Shown piece after piece: positions 46,801 through 61,800 of a stretch of 64,000 nucleotides of DNA. The DNA lies in assembly GCF_001949145.1 (NCBI RefSeq), contig NW_019091406.1, positions 1,835,008 to 1,899,007 of the forward strand, in the 5' to 3' direction. The DNA is from Acanthaster planci (Eukaryota; Echinodermata; Asteroidea; Valvatida; Acanthasteridae). The notes below the pieces were generated by a model. It was not told where the DNA came from. It saw only the letters and a list, made by a program, of their open reading frames with translations, and did not search any database. How positions within the stretch are numbered: position 1 is the first letter of the stretch; each line of letters opens with the position of its first letter. A program made the translations under genes and the position numbers.

Positions 46801-49800
46801 ATTCATCTTTCATTGAGTCCGAGGAATTGGGGGAGTAAACACAGATTTGCCTGTGTGCTTTGCCATCGTCTGAGACAGTCAGAGCCATGAGGACAAGAAG
46901 CCGCAGGTTTTTCAAGGAGCAAAAATCTTGAAATCCTGTCTCAATGTCGGGCTTGTCCACAAATTCCTGAAAATACACATTCAGATACAATTTCAAGTTA
47001 TACTTAAAAGAGTTTGGAAGACCAAAGAGTTCAAAGGAATAAGGCTTTGGCTTCAGTTACACTATGAATGTGGCTTCTTGTTAAATGTACTGCCAGAAAC
47101 ATTAAACGGCCAAGTACATGTACCGGTACATGGGAAATAATATGATACATGTACGTGTATATAATGGCACATTGTAAGGGACACAAATACGAACTGCAGA
47201 AATACTGGTACAGGTATAATTAGTACATGTGTACCAGTGAAATGTGTACCAATGAAATGTATAGCACTGATGTTAACCATGTTTAAACAATCTTAGCACA
47301 CTTCAACCTCGAACAGAACTCTATGCTACAACACAAGGCAGTGTACCATAATTGCCCTTTAAATAAAGGAAAATAAAAATACCACAGGGTACAAGCTGAC
47401 GGACCAACATACAGTGTAAATGTAAATTTCTAAAGCTGCATGTTCATGTGTTCAGTAACAGAATGCATTTCTAAGTGCCATAAAGTTTGCACTTTTTATC
47501 ACATGCTGGGCCAAACAGAAGCCGTAGATGGATGATAAATGGTCTAGATTACATAGCTCAGCATAGCAAGTCATGATGTTATCTGAACAGCTTTCTACAG
47601 TCACTGGCACCATGAGATAATGTATGCCTAAGCTGCCTTAAAGATAAAACAGGTTTACAAACATAAACACTTACACTTACGTGTAGTATGGAAATCCCCC
47701 GTTATGGCAAGAACATTAGCCATTTTTTGTTTCTGTTCAATGTCACAGGCTACATGTACTATACCGGTATCACTCTATACAGTGCCATAAACAAGTTGAA
47801 TGACATTTGATGGAATGAAAAGCTTAATTATACGTTGTTCAATTTTTGAAGAATAAAATTGCGTGAAAGATACAAAACTGAGAATTACTAAGAAAAATGA
47901 AACTTTCAAAAATCAATGTCTTGAAAAAAAAAAGTTATGGTAGTTTGCATCACACTATGCAAAAGAACAATGAATTTGTCTTTAACTTCAACCCGGAGGG
48001 CATGAAAGGTGGCTGAAAAATTGCATTGAATTGGAGAATAAAGTTAGAATAAACGATAGCCACTCACTGTGAGATGCATGAGTATTGAACTCATCCCAAT
48101 ACTCATGGAAGAACCAGAGACACATTTGAAATCCTTCCTCAGAATGTCTGTGACTGAGAAATCTGGTGAGGGTAAGCAGAATAGTCTCAACATGAAACTA
48201 AGAGATGGAATGGTCCGTACCTGACAATGAAATCCTGACTGATTTCCAAAGCCGGTTAAAAATGAGAGAACGCCGGTTAAAAATGAGAGAACGGAAGGTG
48301 GGGTACTAGACTGAGAGTGGAAAACCTCACCATCATGTTTATTGGAGACTGGAGATTCAAGGACACTGGTGAAATTTAAGTCTACATGTACATGGGAAAC
48401 AGGTACAGGTGTGCTTCACTGAAGCTGAATTAGACAGTAGATCTCATGATCAGGAGTCATGATGTCTATACCTTCTCCATGCACCTAATGTACATGTACA
48501 TGTATGCTGACACATGTACATAGATAAATAACTGACTGGAATTCCGTCTGATTAAAATGCGCATAAACAACAACGTACACACGTACATGAACATGTACCA
48601 GGGCTGTGTCCAGGTGTACATGTACATGTATGCACATTTTACGGCTGTTCAATACATTTGATATCCACCAATAAAAATGGACACAATTTCTTTGCATAGA
48701 AAATGGTCTTCTTTGTCGGGTTTTACACTATGCCAAAGCAAGGCAAGGTTAATTCTTACGCATAACAGCAGAGTTACATGTACATGTGACGCCTGAATTT
48801 TGAAGAACACAATCTTAAGAAAGAGTGCGCTGCAAAAGCTGAATACCAGTACATGTATTCCTTATGATAAACAAGAACTGTTCTTTAACTGGCCCAGTCA
48901 TACATGTACATGTATATTCAGCTATGAGGAAATGACTGAAACATCTACAGCAAACCTGGAATGTTCAAAGGAAGCTTACTAGTACATGTACATGGACACA
49001 CTGTTCGATGAATATAAAGGCTGGCAAACATGTTATGTCCGTGTATACGTAGAGTACCTGACATGTCTGCTTTCGCCTCCTGCAGTTCCTGATACATCTC
49101 TTCCTTGTTGAGGTCCGGACAGATCTCCGACAATGCCTCAACCATGGCAATGTCCTTAGTTGTAGCCTTGCAGGCTGAAGCAGAGAGGTTGACAGTGTCG
49201 ACCAGAATAGGACCTGTTTGGATAAAAAAAAAAAATATGCAATTAACTAGCCCTAACAGTCCTGAATCCTCCAATATTAATATGATTTTGCACACACCCT
49301 AGGGAGTTAGGGTTAAGGTGTACAATGTACATGCTATAACAAGAGTCATGGGTTTGTTCTGTCACTGGTAATAACATAACACAGACATGTACACCCACCC
49401 TTATATATGTATACTTGTGGGGTATTTCCTTTGTTCTCGTGTACAAAACTCCCACACAACAAAGAAAAAAATTTCAAATCACTGCCATTTCAACCAAATT
49501 CAGTTTCCTGGGTTGAAATTTCGACCGTACATGTACTGTATGTCCCTTATATAAAACACTTCAATTTGCGACTGATGAATCTCACTTGAAAATTCCTCCT
49601 TTTTGAGTAAATTTGAAATATCTATTTCGTGAAATTTCAGTGGGGTACCACTTTAGTACCCCACAAGGATCAAAACTGGCCTTGTGGGGTACCTTCCATT
49701 GTTCGGGTACCCCACAAGGCACCATGTACAAGCGCACGTACAAGTACATGTGTGGTGTATATGTACATGTATGTATCTGGTTCGTAAGTGACTTCATCAC

Positions 49801-52800
49801 AAAGGCAGACGCGCCACGATTTGCAGGCTCCCATTGAGACGATAGCTGAAGTTGCGCGTTAACTTCCGGTTCCGTGTAAACGGCAATCAGTGCATATAAC
49901 TCTATGTGCAGTGCATGTGCAGTGGGCGTGGTTTAAACTGAAGTGACATCACGCTTACGAACCGGATAGGGTAGAGCGTGAAAATAATAACATCCTTGGA
50001 AAATGTAAACAATTACTGGTACAAATTCAGCCTCTGATTATCAAACAAAAACAGTGCATTAAGTACATGTGCACATAAACTGCTGTATAATAGTCAATCC
50101 CAAAAACCATTAATAATCCTCTTACATGCACTCCTGTCATTCTTGCAAAGAAGCAAGTGAATCAAAGGAATAAAATTGGTACATGTTGATGAAATAAGAG
50201 GATCAGCATTCTCACCCCAAATGCTACGTCTGGTTTTGCAGTAATCTAACTAAGTCACGGTGTACATGTACTATTATCTACCTGCATGGCAGGTCTCAAC
50301 AGTTTGATGTCCCCATTTTGTTCCACTGGATTTGTGTGGAGTGTTGATTACTGCTTTCAGGAAGCAATCCTTACAGAATGCCCAAGGATCACGACCATAA
50401 CAATCATGATTAATTGGATGACACTCAAAAGCAATGAAACTGACATCAGAACTTTCCAACAATCTGGCAGTGTACAAATAAACCGGATACAGTGTGTAAA
50501 ATGTCCATGTTACATGTACCTGTACTGTCATGTACATGTATGCTGCACATGTATGCAATGTATGCTATTTTTACATGTCGAGCATATACATGTATGTACT
50601 TGTACTCCATGTATAAAAATAAATAAACCCACTTCCCTTGTACATGTACAGGTTCCATTTTCGAGCCAACGGTTTCCTACAGCAGAGCAAAGATTGCCTG
50701 AAGCCACTCCAAGTCACCCACTGACATTTAGAGGTGCTGAATGCATCACCGCAGCTGATGGCAAGTCAAGTGCGCAGAGAACGTGCCATGTGTACTAGTG
50801 TTCTGTTTTTAAATGCCCAATGCACGAATGATAAATGACTACTGGCATATCATTCCCTTATTATTTTCCTGGAACTCTTCAGTGATAAACTGTGATTGCA
50901 AATCATTATTTGGCTTCGGGTAAAACCGGATCCTCTGATTCCCAGAAAAGAATGTACATGTACACGTACATGTACACTGTAAATGTTGAATATTATATGT
51001 ACATGTACCGGTACATGTACTGCACACATGGTACGAACATAAGCAAGGGGGTGGGGGGATTTTTAAATCTAAAAAAATGTAGCTCACTTTAACAGCAAAA
51101 TGAGCTTCAAACGCATCAGTGCTCAAAACCGGGCATGCAAAATAATATTGTTTGGCAACGCATCACGCTTCTGGCACACTGGCAGATTCCAATCAGATAT
51201 TATTCAAGTATGGCTGAACTCTGCAGCAGGCCCCGAAATCTAATATCAGATTCTAATAAGTGTCCCACGGAACCGTTGGGCGATTCTAATGACTCTGAAG
51301 TGCTGTCTGTACGTGGCAGACTGACACATTCTTTGCTCCTTTTATCGCGCAGTGTTACGTACACGTGCCGGGGCGTGACTCCGAGCTGATAAATGTATCG
51401 GTACAGTACATGTACATGTACATCCTGAGAATGTGAATGTTAAAGCAATTAATTTCAAATTGTAACAATTTATTCTGTGAATGATTTAAGAGAACACAAA
51501 GGCAGTGAGACATATCGGTATGGTACAATAAATTCACTTATGGCTTGCCTTGATGAACCTTCTGTCGATGTGTAAATCGTAAATCTCAAATAAGCATCTA
51601 GATGCTCGTTTCGTAGGTTTTATTACCCTTCCAAATGATATAAACAGTGTGAAGACTAGGAATGATTTTCAACATGTACATGTATGACTCGTTTAAAAAT
51701 TAGAAAAACCTTTGGAAATTTTAGTAATTTTTTTGTACATGTACCGGTACACGTACATGTATGCACTGCACCTGTATTGTAAACATTACTTTTGTAATGA
51801 CGAAAGTTTTACCGAAACATCAACATCTGAACACAATCCATATGTATTTGTGAGGGGATCATTGGCCAAGGTAATCCCAAATATGCATGTACATGTACCA
51901 TGCACTACTTGCTACAAAAGGTTGTACACACTGTCCAGTACAAGAAACTTTAACTGTAGCCTAAATCAGTTCAGGCCACTGAAGTAACTGTCCATGACCT
52001 GGACGTATACACCTGCATGTATAGATGTACATGTACACTGACCCTATCCCAGGGCACTGGGAAAAAGTGCCCTGGGACACTAAATGGTAAACAGGAGGAG
52101 GTGTGTGTTGTGTATTCAGACTGGATAAACATAGGGCATGCAAAAAAAGATGAAAAAACCACACTACAATGTGAGAAAGTGAGCTTGTGTGCTTATACGT
52201 AAACAAAGTCTTTTCCCACAATTACTGTACAGGTACACAGGTACAGGTCCTCAAGAATTTCTTTTCACTAACAAATTTGCATCAAGCCACACAAAGAAAC
52301 TCATGTAAATGCAGCAGAATGCGTTCAATGTACATTCCATGGACAGTACATTCCATGTGCGCTCTTGCCCAACAAGAAGGAAGCGTTACCAAGGAAGCAT
52401 TTTATTCACGATCCGTCTGACTTTTCAGGGTAGTTGTAATGTTCAATTTCAATCTGACTGGTCACTGCTCACCAATGATGTGGCTAAAAGGCCCCAACTT
52501 ATCAGATCAATTTGCTTTCTGCTGCCCTGGGTCTATGAGCTGATAAAAATCCCCAGTCACGATTTAAGCACTCTTTATTTTTGCACAAAGCAGACTGATG
52601 ATGATTGAGAGACAGACAGTAATCTATTAATCAATAGCAACAGCTGCGCTGGTCTGGATTAATATCGTTCTTGATGAGGGAGCTTAAGGGACACTTTGAA
52701 AAAAAGAGATTTGGGGGTGTACCCAGTACAGTGACTGTCATGTACATGTAAGACAGATTACTTGCATGTACTGTTTATGTAATTGATTATTTTAATCAGG

Positions 52801-55800
52801 GTGCAAAATGTACGCACCACATTTTTACATGCACCAGTACATACATGACACAAGAAGTAACGAGAAATTTTATAACCCTTCAAAGTGCACCATACACGCG
52901 CATGGTTGGAAATAAAGACAATATCATCAATGGCAATCATACATAATTTCTTGAAGAAATGTCCAAAGGCCAAACCGTGCCACCATGACTACGTGAGCAG
53001 GTACATGTACATGTACACAACGGCAAAGAGGTCCACATTTGCAAGATTCGGTCACCGGTATAAGTACATGTACATGTATGTATCATGTACACACGTACTT
53101 GTACAGCTGTACGCACTAGTACTGGTAAATGATCATCATGGCATAGTGCCATCTGACACCGTTTTATGATGTGTGCAGTGCACAGATGTCAAAACTCACA
53201 CGTCTCATCTGGTAACACTTGTTTCATAAAGTGAACTCAAGTGTGCACTTTTTATATGCCTACAGGAAGGGGATATTCAGCCTTATTCCAATTATGGTAC
53301 GGTATGGTAAATACCGGTGAGGGCAACATTTTCCGAGCACTTTTTAGCTCGGAATGTGTTAAATACTCAAACTCAAACTCACAACAGAGCCTGAAAGCAA
53401 AAAGTCATGCAGCAAGCTTCTGGAACATTCGCATGGTCCGCCTAGGGGGATCTTACATGGGGTCGTCTTATCACCTGTCGATAAGTTTTGGAAGAATGCT
53501 TCCTAAGTGAAACCACCCCAAGAAGCACTGACATCAGAATGTTTCTTAGTTTTCCTCAAGCAATATTTGGGAAAACGTCAATTGGAGATGGATAAAAAAA
53601 AGGAAATTCATTCATGAAACTTTCCCTTCTGGCAATTATCGTTCCTACAGTGCAGGTAGGTCTCCTTGTTCATGCAGGTTTGTAATCACTTCAGGGGCCT
53701 ACGTGAAAACGAGATTGTCTAACGCTGCAAACATTTACCTACTGCAGTTGATGGATTTTAGATTCAGTCGAGTTGAGATGATGCAGATCTTGTCAGTAAG
53801 GATTAGATTAAACGTTAAAATCTTTTGTAAAATTAGATTAATGCTTTAATTAATTTTTCAAACTTCGTAAAATATTTTGATCTGTTTTGATTTTGCCTTT
53901 TACCGACAAACTATTATAAAGTTTAACTCCATAAATATTCATCTGTGTAAGAGACGGCCGAATTGCACTGTGCATGTACATGCACATGTACCTATATTGT
54001 AGATTTTTGACAGTGAACAGCGAAGGGTCAATTTTTGACTGACTAGTTCGATTTAGTTTATTTTCTTTTTCCAGATTCCAAAGGTCTTTTCCTGGGTTGA
54101 ATTTTTAAGAAGTAACTGAACGAAGATATATTACATATTCTTAAATTTTTGCATGGCTTCGAGTCCAGAAATGCGTCATCAGGGGTCAACTTTGAGGCTG
54201 TACTGCACATGAACATGTAACACTAGGAGTCTTTCAATACATGTACAATGTACATGCAGAACATGTACAATGTACATGCAGAACATGTACAATGTACATG
54301 TATGTATGCATGCATGCCACACCCAACTTGCGTACAATTATAGCCAACCCCTTTACATGTATACTGACAATACATGCCCACTATAGGATGACAAGCCCCT
54401 CCAGATCCGCAGATTAAAAATGACCCACTGAATCCAATGCAGGATTGAAGACCCTAGCTACATGTACATGTATCACATGTGTACATGTGACTGTCTGAAA
54501 TGACAGCAATGCAGGGAATGCACACATGTGCCACACATGCCGGCACACATTTCATTTTTTTTCTCCAAAAAGCCTTTCAACACTGACTGCAACACAGAAG
54601 TGGCAAAGTTCCTCACCAGAATTTTTCTACCAATTTAGTACCAGCGATACATAATGCACCTTTCCAAAATGATGAGTAACTTTGCATTTTAGTTGTTTTA
54701 GTTGTTAGCGGTCTTTTATCCCCATTAACTTGCAAAGTTTTACATACCCTGCCAAAAGGGAACATACGGAAGGAACTTTCTTCGCTGGCAAAAACCAACA
54801 TGTACAATGTACAATCATAACCATACCGTACATGTACGTGATACACAACACATTTCACTCTTTTCAGTGATCACTTCCTACACAGAAGAGGCATTATGAT
54901 TACACTACATGTACAGTGTAAATGTAGTGTAATCAGAGGATGCATCCTTTCACTTTACACTGACACACTGGACAAGCAAATTTAGCTTCCTGATCTGCAC
55001 ACATGGTGCATGATATGTGGGAACATTTTGAGATGACTGTCATTTGTATGGCCTACAGGTACTAAACATCCTACAAATTGGTAACCTGCTTCTACGTATT
55101 ATATCAATTGTGGAACGTACACCAGTGAATAGTCAGAAGCCATTGCGGAAGTTTTGTTCAAAGGATATTATGAAGGTACCGGTACAAGGTATAAGACTAC
55201 TCCGCTTCCGCGTACTCTTTTGCACATGGTTTCACGTTTTGCAGGACACCTCCTTGCGCTCATTCGTTTCACTTCATCCATGTCATCATACATGTACATG
55301 TACTTCATAGACCTGGAGTAGAAAAACAATTTCTAACAGACATCCTCGCATAGTCGCACTCGCCAAGGCACACATCCGCCAAGACATCGCCCACCGTCGC
55401 TCTCGATCGCCCACCGTCTGAGCGTATATTTAATGTTTTCTACATGTATTGCCAAAAATACTTTCCTACTGTTGTCAAAAAGGTTAAATGTAGATTTCCA
55501 TCACACCATGATGGGATGTGCCCTGGCTGGCCAGTGTTGAGGGGTCAATTTCTTTTGTTAAAAAACTCAGATATGAAAGTCTGCATGTTGGTGCCATCAA
55601 GTTTACATTTTCAAAATATGAAGTATATTTTTTCTAGGTCTGTTTTTTAGAAGATATTCTTTCCACTATTTCCTTTTACAAGCTCAATTATTTTGAGGTT
55701 TGTTTTTACTAGTTACCTGTACGTACTCGTAAAAACGAACCTCAAAAAAAATTTGGAAGTTTGTCTAAATGAGATATAAACTCAAACTTGGAAATGCATG

Positions 55801-58800
55801 TCTTTTACAAATTAACTTGAGAAAATACATGTATCTCTCATAAAAACAAACTTGATCAAACTTGATCGATGTCTCACAAAATACATTTTCATAGAAAATG
55901 ATAGAATTAGAAAGAAACAATGTTCTTACGAATACATGATGTACATCTCAGAAGAATGAACTGGAGAATACATATCTCGTACCAGCTTACACACATAAAC
56001 GGTACATGCAAACTTCGGAAAAAACATATACCGGGTACACACGTATACTGTAAAAGTGAAGTTGGGAAAAATATACTTCATAAAAAGGAACTTTGACATA
56101 CATACTGGTGTGTACATGTACACTGTACATGCACTTCCCTTTTTGAAAATATACAATATCCTTGATGGCACTACAGGGCTTTCACATTCTAGAATGAGAT
56201 GTGGGGAAAAAAATCACGCCCATGGTGATTCTGTTCCTACGGCAATTATCATTCAACACATGCAGCCCCAATGACTGCAGTGTCAGTATTATAAAAACAT
56301 CACACATAAATGTACTGCATTGTAGTACATGTACTGAATGTAATGACAGAGTAACCAGTCATGTGTATGTATCAGGACGAACAATGACAAAGGAATGCTA
56401 TAGTCACAGCTCATTTCGTTCTCATTTGCAGGGCCTGTGATGTGTCTCAACTCCACCGTACAACACTACTGTAAGTGGGTGGGCCTATAGGGACAGAAAA
56501 AAGGGAGATGGGAAGTCAACATGAATCATGTCACAGAAATGTTTCTATTCAGTGAAAAAGGTGTGTTGATTTTTCATCAAGTACACGTAGGCCTACTTAA
56601 AAAAGATGACATGGATTTTGCTTCAAAAGCCCCTGATGTACATACATGTACCTAGGTGTGCATTACACAAGAACATGTACATGTACTGTACACTACATGT
56701 ACATGCAGGCGTGAACAGCTTTAAATTTATATAAAATACATGTACAGCACAAGCAAAAGGAAGTAACACGTAAAGATGCCCAACCACTTTTAAACAAATG
56801 GAGCCAAACCGACTTGAAACATTTGTGGTAAAACATGAACATGTACATGTACGTGTGCCGTACATTATACAAATGTATGTATGTACATGTACAGGATCTG
56901 AACCCACAGGATCTGAACCCACAGGCTGAAATTTCACACACAAAAAATGCTTGGACATCATCATCTTCTGTATTCCACTGTGAGTACCAGTACGTGCCCT
57001 TTTCTACAGAGTGTATGCACATGTACATGTACTTATCAACCAATCAGAGTGAATGAAATACAAGATTCCGGTATTAGAATTTCATGATTGAAATGACGAA
57101 AATACATGTGTGTAATGTCATGCTGTACGTAGTGCTTTGACTCATCGTCACTAACCTCATACAGTGCATGCATGGACTGGCCTACCCTAGATTTGAGGTG
57201 GGACTGTTAATCATCAACAACCAATGATTAATCATTTATCTTTGTACATGTATGATGTACTGTGGAGTTGTTTCGGTTTCTGTGCCTGGATGATGGCTGT
57301 TAAAGTGCTCAGGGTTTATAAAAAAAAATGGAGCTCGTGTTTCAGACTTCCAAACCTGCCTGAGATTGGACATTTTGAAAGATGTACATGTAATTAAACA
57401 ATATCACCGGTAGTGTTCTGGCCATGCTACGGTTCCAGAAACCTTACCGGTACATGGACATGACTTTTTATAATCCCAATACAGTGCTTGCATCAAGGGT
57501 GACATTTGAAGAATAACAGCAGTTACATGTACATGCATGTATGGTACATAACATATAAATGCATATGGGCAAAGTACCTGACTGAGTCACTGATGAAACT
57601 CAATACAATTTGCAGGAGAAGGCACCAGTATTGTACATGAACATGAATCACGTACATACATTGTACATGTACATGTACGGTACTGCTACACGGCATTACA
57701 CATCCTTAGGGGAAAGCAATTTGTTTCTGTATATACATGTACATGTATTTAATGCATTGAACTGAAATGATATTGAGCGTGAATTCTGCATGCGCTTTTG
57801 ACCCCAACTCTTCAATTAACAATGCAATGCCAGGAATCTTGTTTATTCAACATTTTTCTTGAAACCGTCATCACAGGAATGCCTGTGAAATCAACCATAT
57901 CTTTTCAAACTGCACGATCAGCGGATATAATCACAAAACCTGAACTCAATCTGCACAGGAAGTCTATAACACCTGGCTCTGAAATAAGCTTTGGCAGAAG
58001 CACATGCACCCACAGTATAAATTTTCTTTCCTTTTTGGGGGGAGGGATAGGGTGATCAAGAATAATATATTATTGTGTTTTACTTTATGAAGAGTTTTCC
58101 CTACAACTGTATTACACACACACCTTAAGATAAGTAACACCACTTTTTAATAATAAGTGTTACCGGTAGATGCAAAATCATGCATTTAATTATCAAATAA
58201 TTTCATTCAGCCCATAAGAGACTGTTTCAAGTTGTACATTACTTCAAGCAAATGGGAAAGCCACAGTAAACATGTTTTATGACTTAACCACTTTTGTTAT
58301 TTTACTCTTTACAATTTCACTTTCAAATATAAGAGTACGCATTCGCTACGATTCAAGGCTTAGCAACATGTTTTGGTATTCAATAAATGAAACTAATTTT
58401 GCTTTACTTTCAGGAATACACTTAAGGTACAGGTAAAGGTCCACCATGAACATTCAAGCACAGAAACAACTTTATTTTTCTCTCTTGTTTTAGGTACCCT
58501 GTATCATAAAGGTAATACCTACCGAGTAAAAGTTTGGCGATGTCTTCGTTCACGATGTCCGGGTTCCGAGCCAGGACCTTCTCTGCAATCAACGTGCTAC
58601 ATGAGCCCACCGGCTCCACCGTCACCTGGATATCCCGCTTGCCGTCGTTGTGCCGACCATTGCTGTGGTGATCGATAACTTCCCGGACGGCTTCGTCCAG
58701 CACGGCATCCCTTGGGGGCAGTGTGTTGTGGTCCACCAGGGTCAGTGTCAGCCTGCCTGCGGCATGCTGGGAGTGGAGGTCCACGTCATCACGAAACACT

Positions 58801-61800
58801 AAGGAGGACGCCCCGATGTGGTGGACCAGACTCAGGAAGTGGGTGACCTCTGTGCGGAGGTGATAGTCCTCAAAGGGAATGTTCAGGACTGGTATGACAA
58901 CATCCCCCCTGGTTCCTGGTACTTCCTGTTCCTGGGTCAAGGTTCAGAGGAAGGAAGTCAAACACAAAGCCATGTCCCTGTAAATGAATATGCTCAATAA
59001 CAGCAGCTTTCTGAACGGTGGTTCCTGAACAAACAATGTATATAAAATGTGCATGAAACACTAGCTGACTAGTATACATGTATGTATATACACTGTGCAT
59101 CTTTGCTCGAAAATGCTACAATGGCCGCACATGTTATTTTATGTCTACATTTATCAACTGAAATGAACTCTTTAATTTTTTTTTTTCATGGAGCAATCAT
59201 AATAATTCACGGTGGCTTTCATTTACCCACGAATATTAAAGTTTATGGAAAATGCGCTCAAGTGCAAACTACACTATCGGTATACCGTACATGTACATTA
59301 ATATCACATTCACCTTTCAAGAAAACAAAGCGTATTGGCGTATTACCAGTGCATACCGGTAAATGTCTTCAATTTCTTAAGCTTCCCTATGCTTTGCTAT
59401 TTAATTACTGAATGTCAAACAAATTCCCCGAAGTTAAAGCTATTCAGGGAGTTGTAAAGGGTACACTGAGCAGATGTCGAAGTCAAGCATCTTGTCCATA
59501 TGTATACTAGTATGTATGTATGTATGTATCATTGCTACCTTTATCTGGGGAAACACTACTACATATACGTACTGTACATTTAGTATTTCTCTTATATGTA
59601 TGCATTTTAGGAGTAATGAACCCTCTTCATTGATCTGGGCTGGAGCTAGTGGCTCCAAATTTGTTCAAGTGCAAAGCATTTGCCCTATCTCCTCCCATTA
59701 GGCATCTTGCTGAATGTATCCATACCACAAGTTTGCAACACAGCTGAAACGAGAATCCTTCTGAATGATGAATGCATTAACATGCACAGGTGGGCGTTGT
59801 CGCTGAGTGCAGCGCACTGGACCACGACTGTATTCATGCAAGCCTTGGCCCCATCAAATGAAACAACACTGTGTACTCTGACACTTGTGTTAACTATAAA
59901 ATGCAACAGTGTACCGTAACTTTTCTCAAGTTGTCCATTCTGTTATTACACTTAGCGGGAATGCGGTAAGATATAATGTACAGTGTCCAGGCACCACGAA
60001 GCTCCACTGTAGTGTGGAATGTTGGGGAATTCACTTGTCTGAAACCTTAAATTCGTTGGGTTCACCACGAAGTGGCGTATTGTGGATAGTTGCTGCACCA
60101 CGAACTGACGTACCTCTAGGCCTGTCATGTGTACAAGTCTATGGACAGTATGTCACTTCATGATGCACTAAAATTATCCTACACATGTACATGTACGTCA
60201 CTTTGTGGTGAAACTGACAAATTATATACATGTACCGTTACGGCAATACATGTACGTGTACATGTATGTCATAGGATTCCTGTAACATGGTTTTCATATG
60301 ATTTAGGCAGCTTCAAAGCAAAAAATGTGTTGAGGAGCGTGAAGGGGGAACTGTGTATTGTCACACAGGATACTCAATGTTTAACCTACTGAATCACACA
60401 GCAACCAAATGACAGGGTTGTCAGAAAAGCCTTCTTCATGTACAATGTACATGTACACATACCGATACAATGCAGGTAGTTCCAACAATAGAAACTGTAC
60501 AGTGTATGACACTTGCTGAATCTAATGGAATCCCACAGCTCAGACAAAATACTTTCCTTTCAATTCTGACATTGAAAAAATCCATCGTCAGATTTGCATG
60601 TACATGTATGGATATTGTTTGATCTCCAGTTAAAAGCTGCAATATTTGTACCTTTGCCAAGTGGTAGGCCCAAACAAGTGCTGAAATGGCAGAATCCAAA
60701 TCACAAGACTCGTTGCTCAGGACAACATGAACATTCAGAGAAGTATGGCCTCGTGCTGATTCCTAATGCAAGTACACAGGGGGAAAAGGTTGATTGGTTA
60801 CAAATGTGTAGTACTGGCGAGTGTTACAGCTACATGTATGCCAGTTGGGGATCGTTCTAAAGTCTGGCACTAAGCCAGGTGAAACAGCCCACCAATTGGT
60901 ACAAAAATCCTTAAAATCCCGGAAAAATATTAGTCACTATGAAAAATTCATATTTTTACCTGGAAGGATTAAACAATTTGGGCTCAAGATTGATCAATTT
61001 GAAAAGAAAAATTCACTGAGAAAGCGATCTACATTCCCTTTAAGCAGGCCCCTGGACCCCTGCCGTGACCCGCAAGACTCTAGTCCGCCATTGCTAAATT
61101 GTCCCATACTAAAATATTGCTGGCTATAACACTGGTACCAGGAATGATATTGAAATGAAATGCAAAAACAAAAGCTGCTGTAAACTGCAGTGCTTGTGAG
61201 CTGGGTCATTCCATGAGGTTGAGGCACAATTTGTGACAGTGGCAACTGTTACGTGGGTTCCATAAAAATGAACAGTCATTTCCCTGCATGTGGATTCCAA
61301 ATTGACATTGTTTTACATCTTGCAAGGCTAGATGCAGAGGTGTGTGTTATTTTTAGAGTAAATGACCTACTCCAGAGGTCATGACAGGTGGTAAAAGTTT
61401 TGGATGTACATGTAACAAGGACACCGTCACAAATTGTGCCCCAACCTCATGGAATGACCCAGCTGCAAAAAAGCCTAAAATATACATACTGAAAAAGGTA
61501 GAGGGCTCAACTATTTGATCTATCTCACAAGCCTTTAGGAAACATTCTGCTGGTTTGAAATGCCTGACCCTCTAAATTTTCGATATAATTATTTTTTAAA
61601 GAGCCTTCATTCGTCCAACTCCTTTCACTTTTTGGGCCACGTCTTAAAAGATGACTAACAGGCAAGTTGGAAAAGCAGGCACTGCAGGCTAGATGAACTC
61701 TCCAGGAGAATGAGTCACACTTTCTGACAAAGTGCATGTATGCATGTTATAAAAAAATCAAGTCCAAAGCATCCGCTGATGTCTGTCATGTCTATGATAG

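Noticed and set aside
50286-50798. 170-codon plus-strand frame
   Set aside because: Composed of ACATGT-derived Cys/Tyr/Met/His codons and lies antisense within a PRUNE2 intron; no domain.
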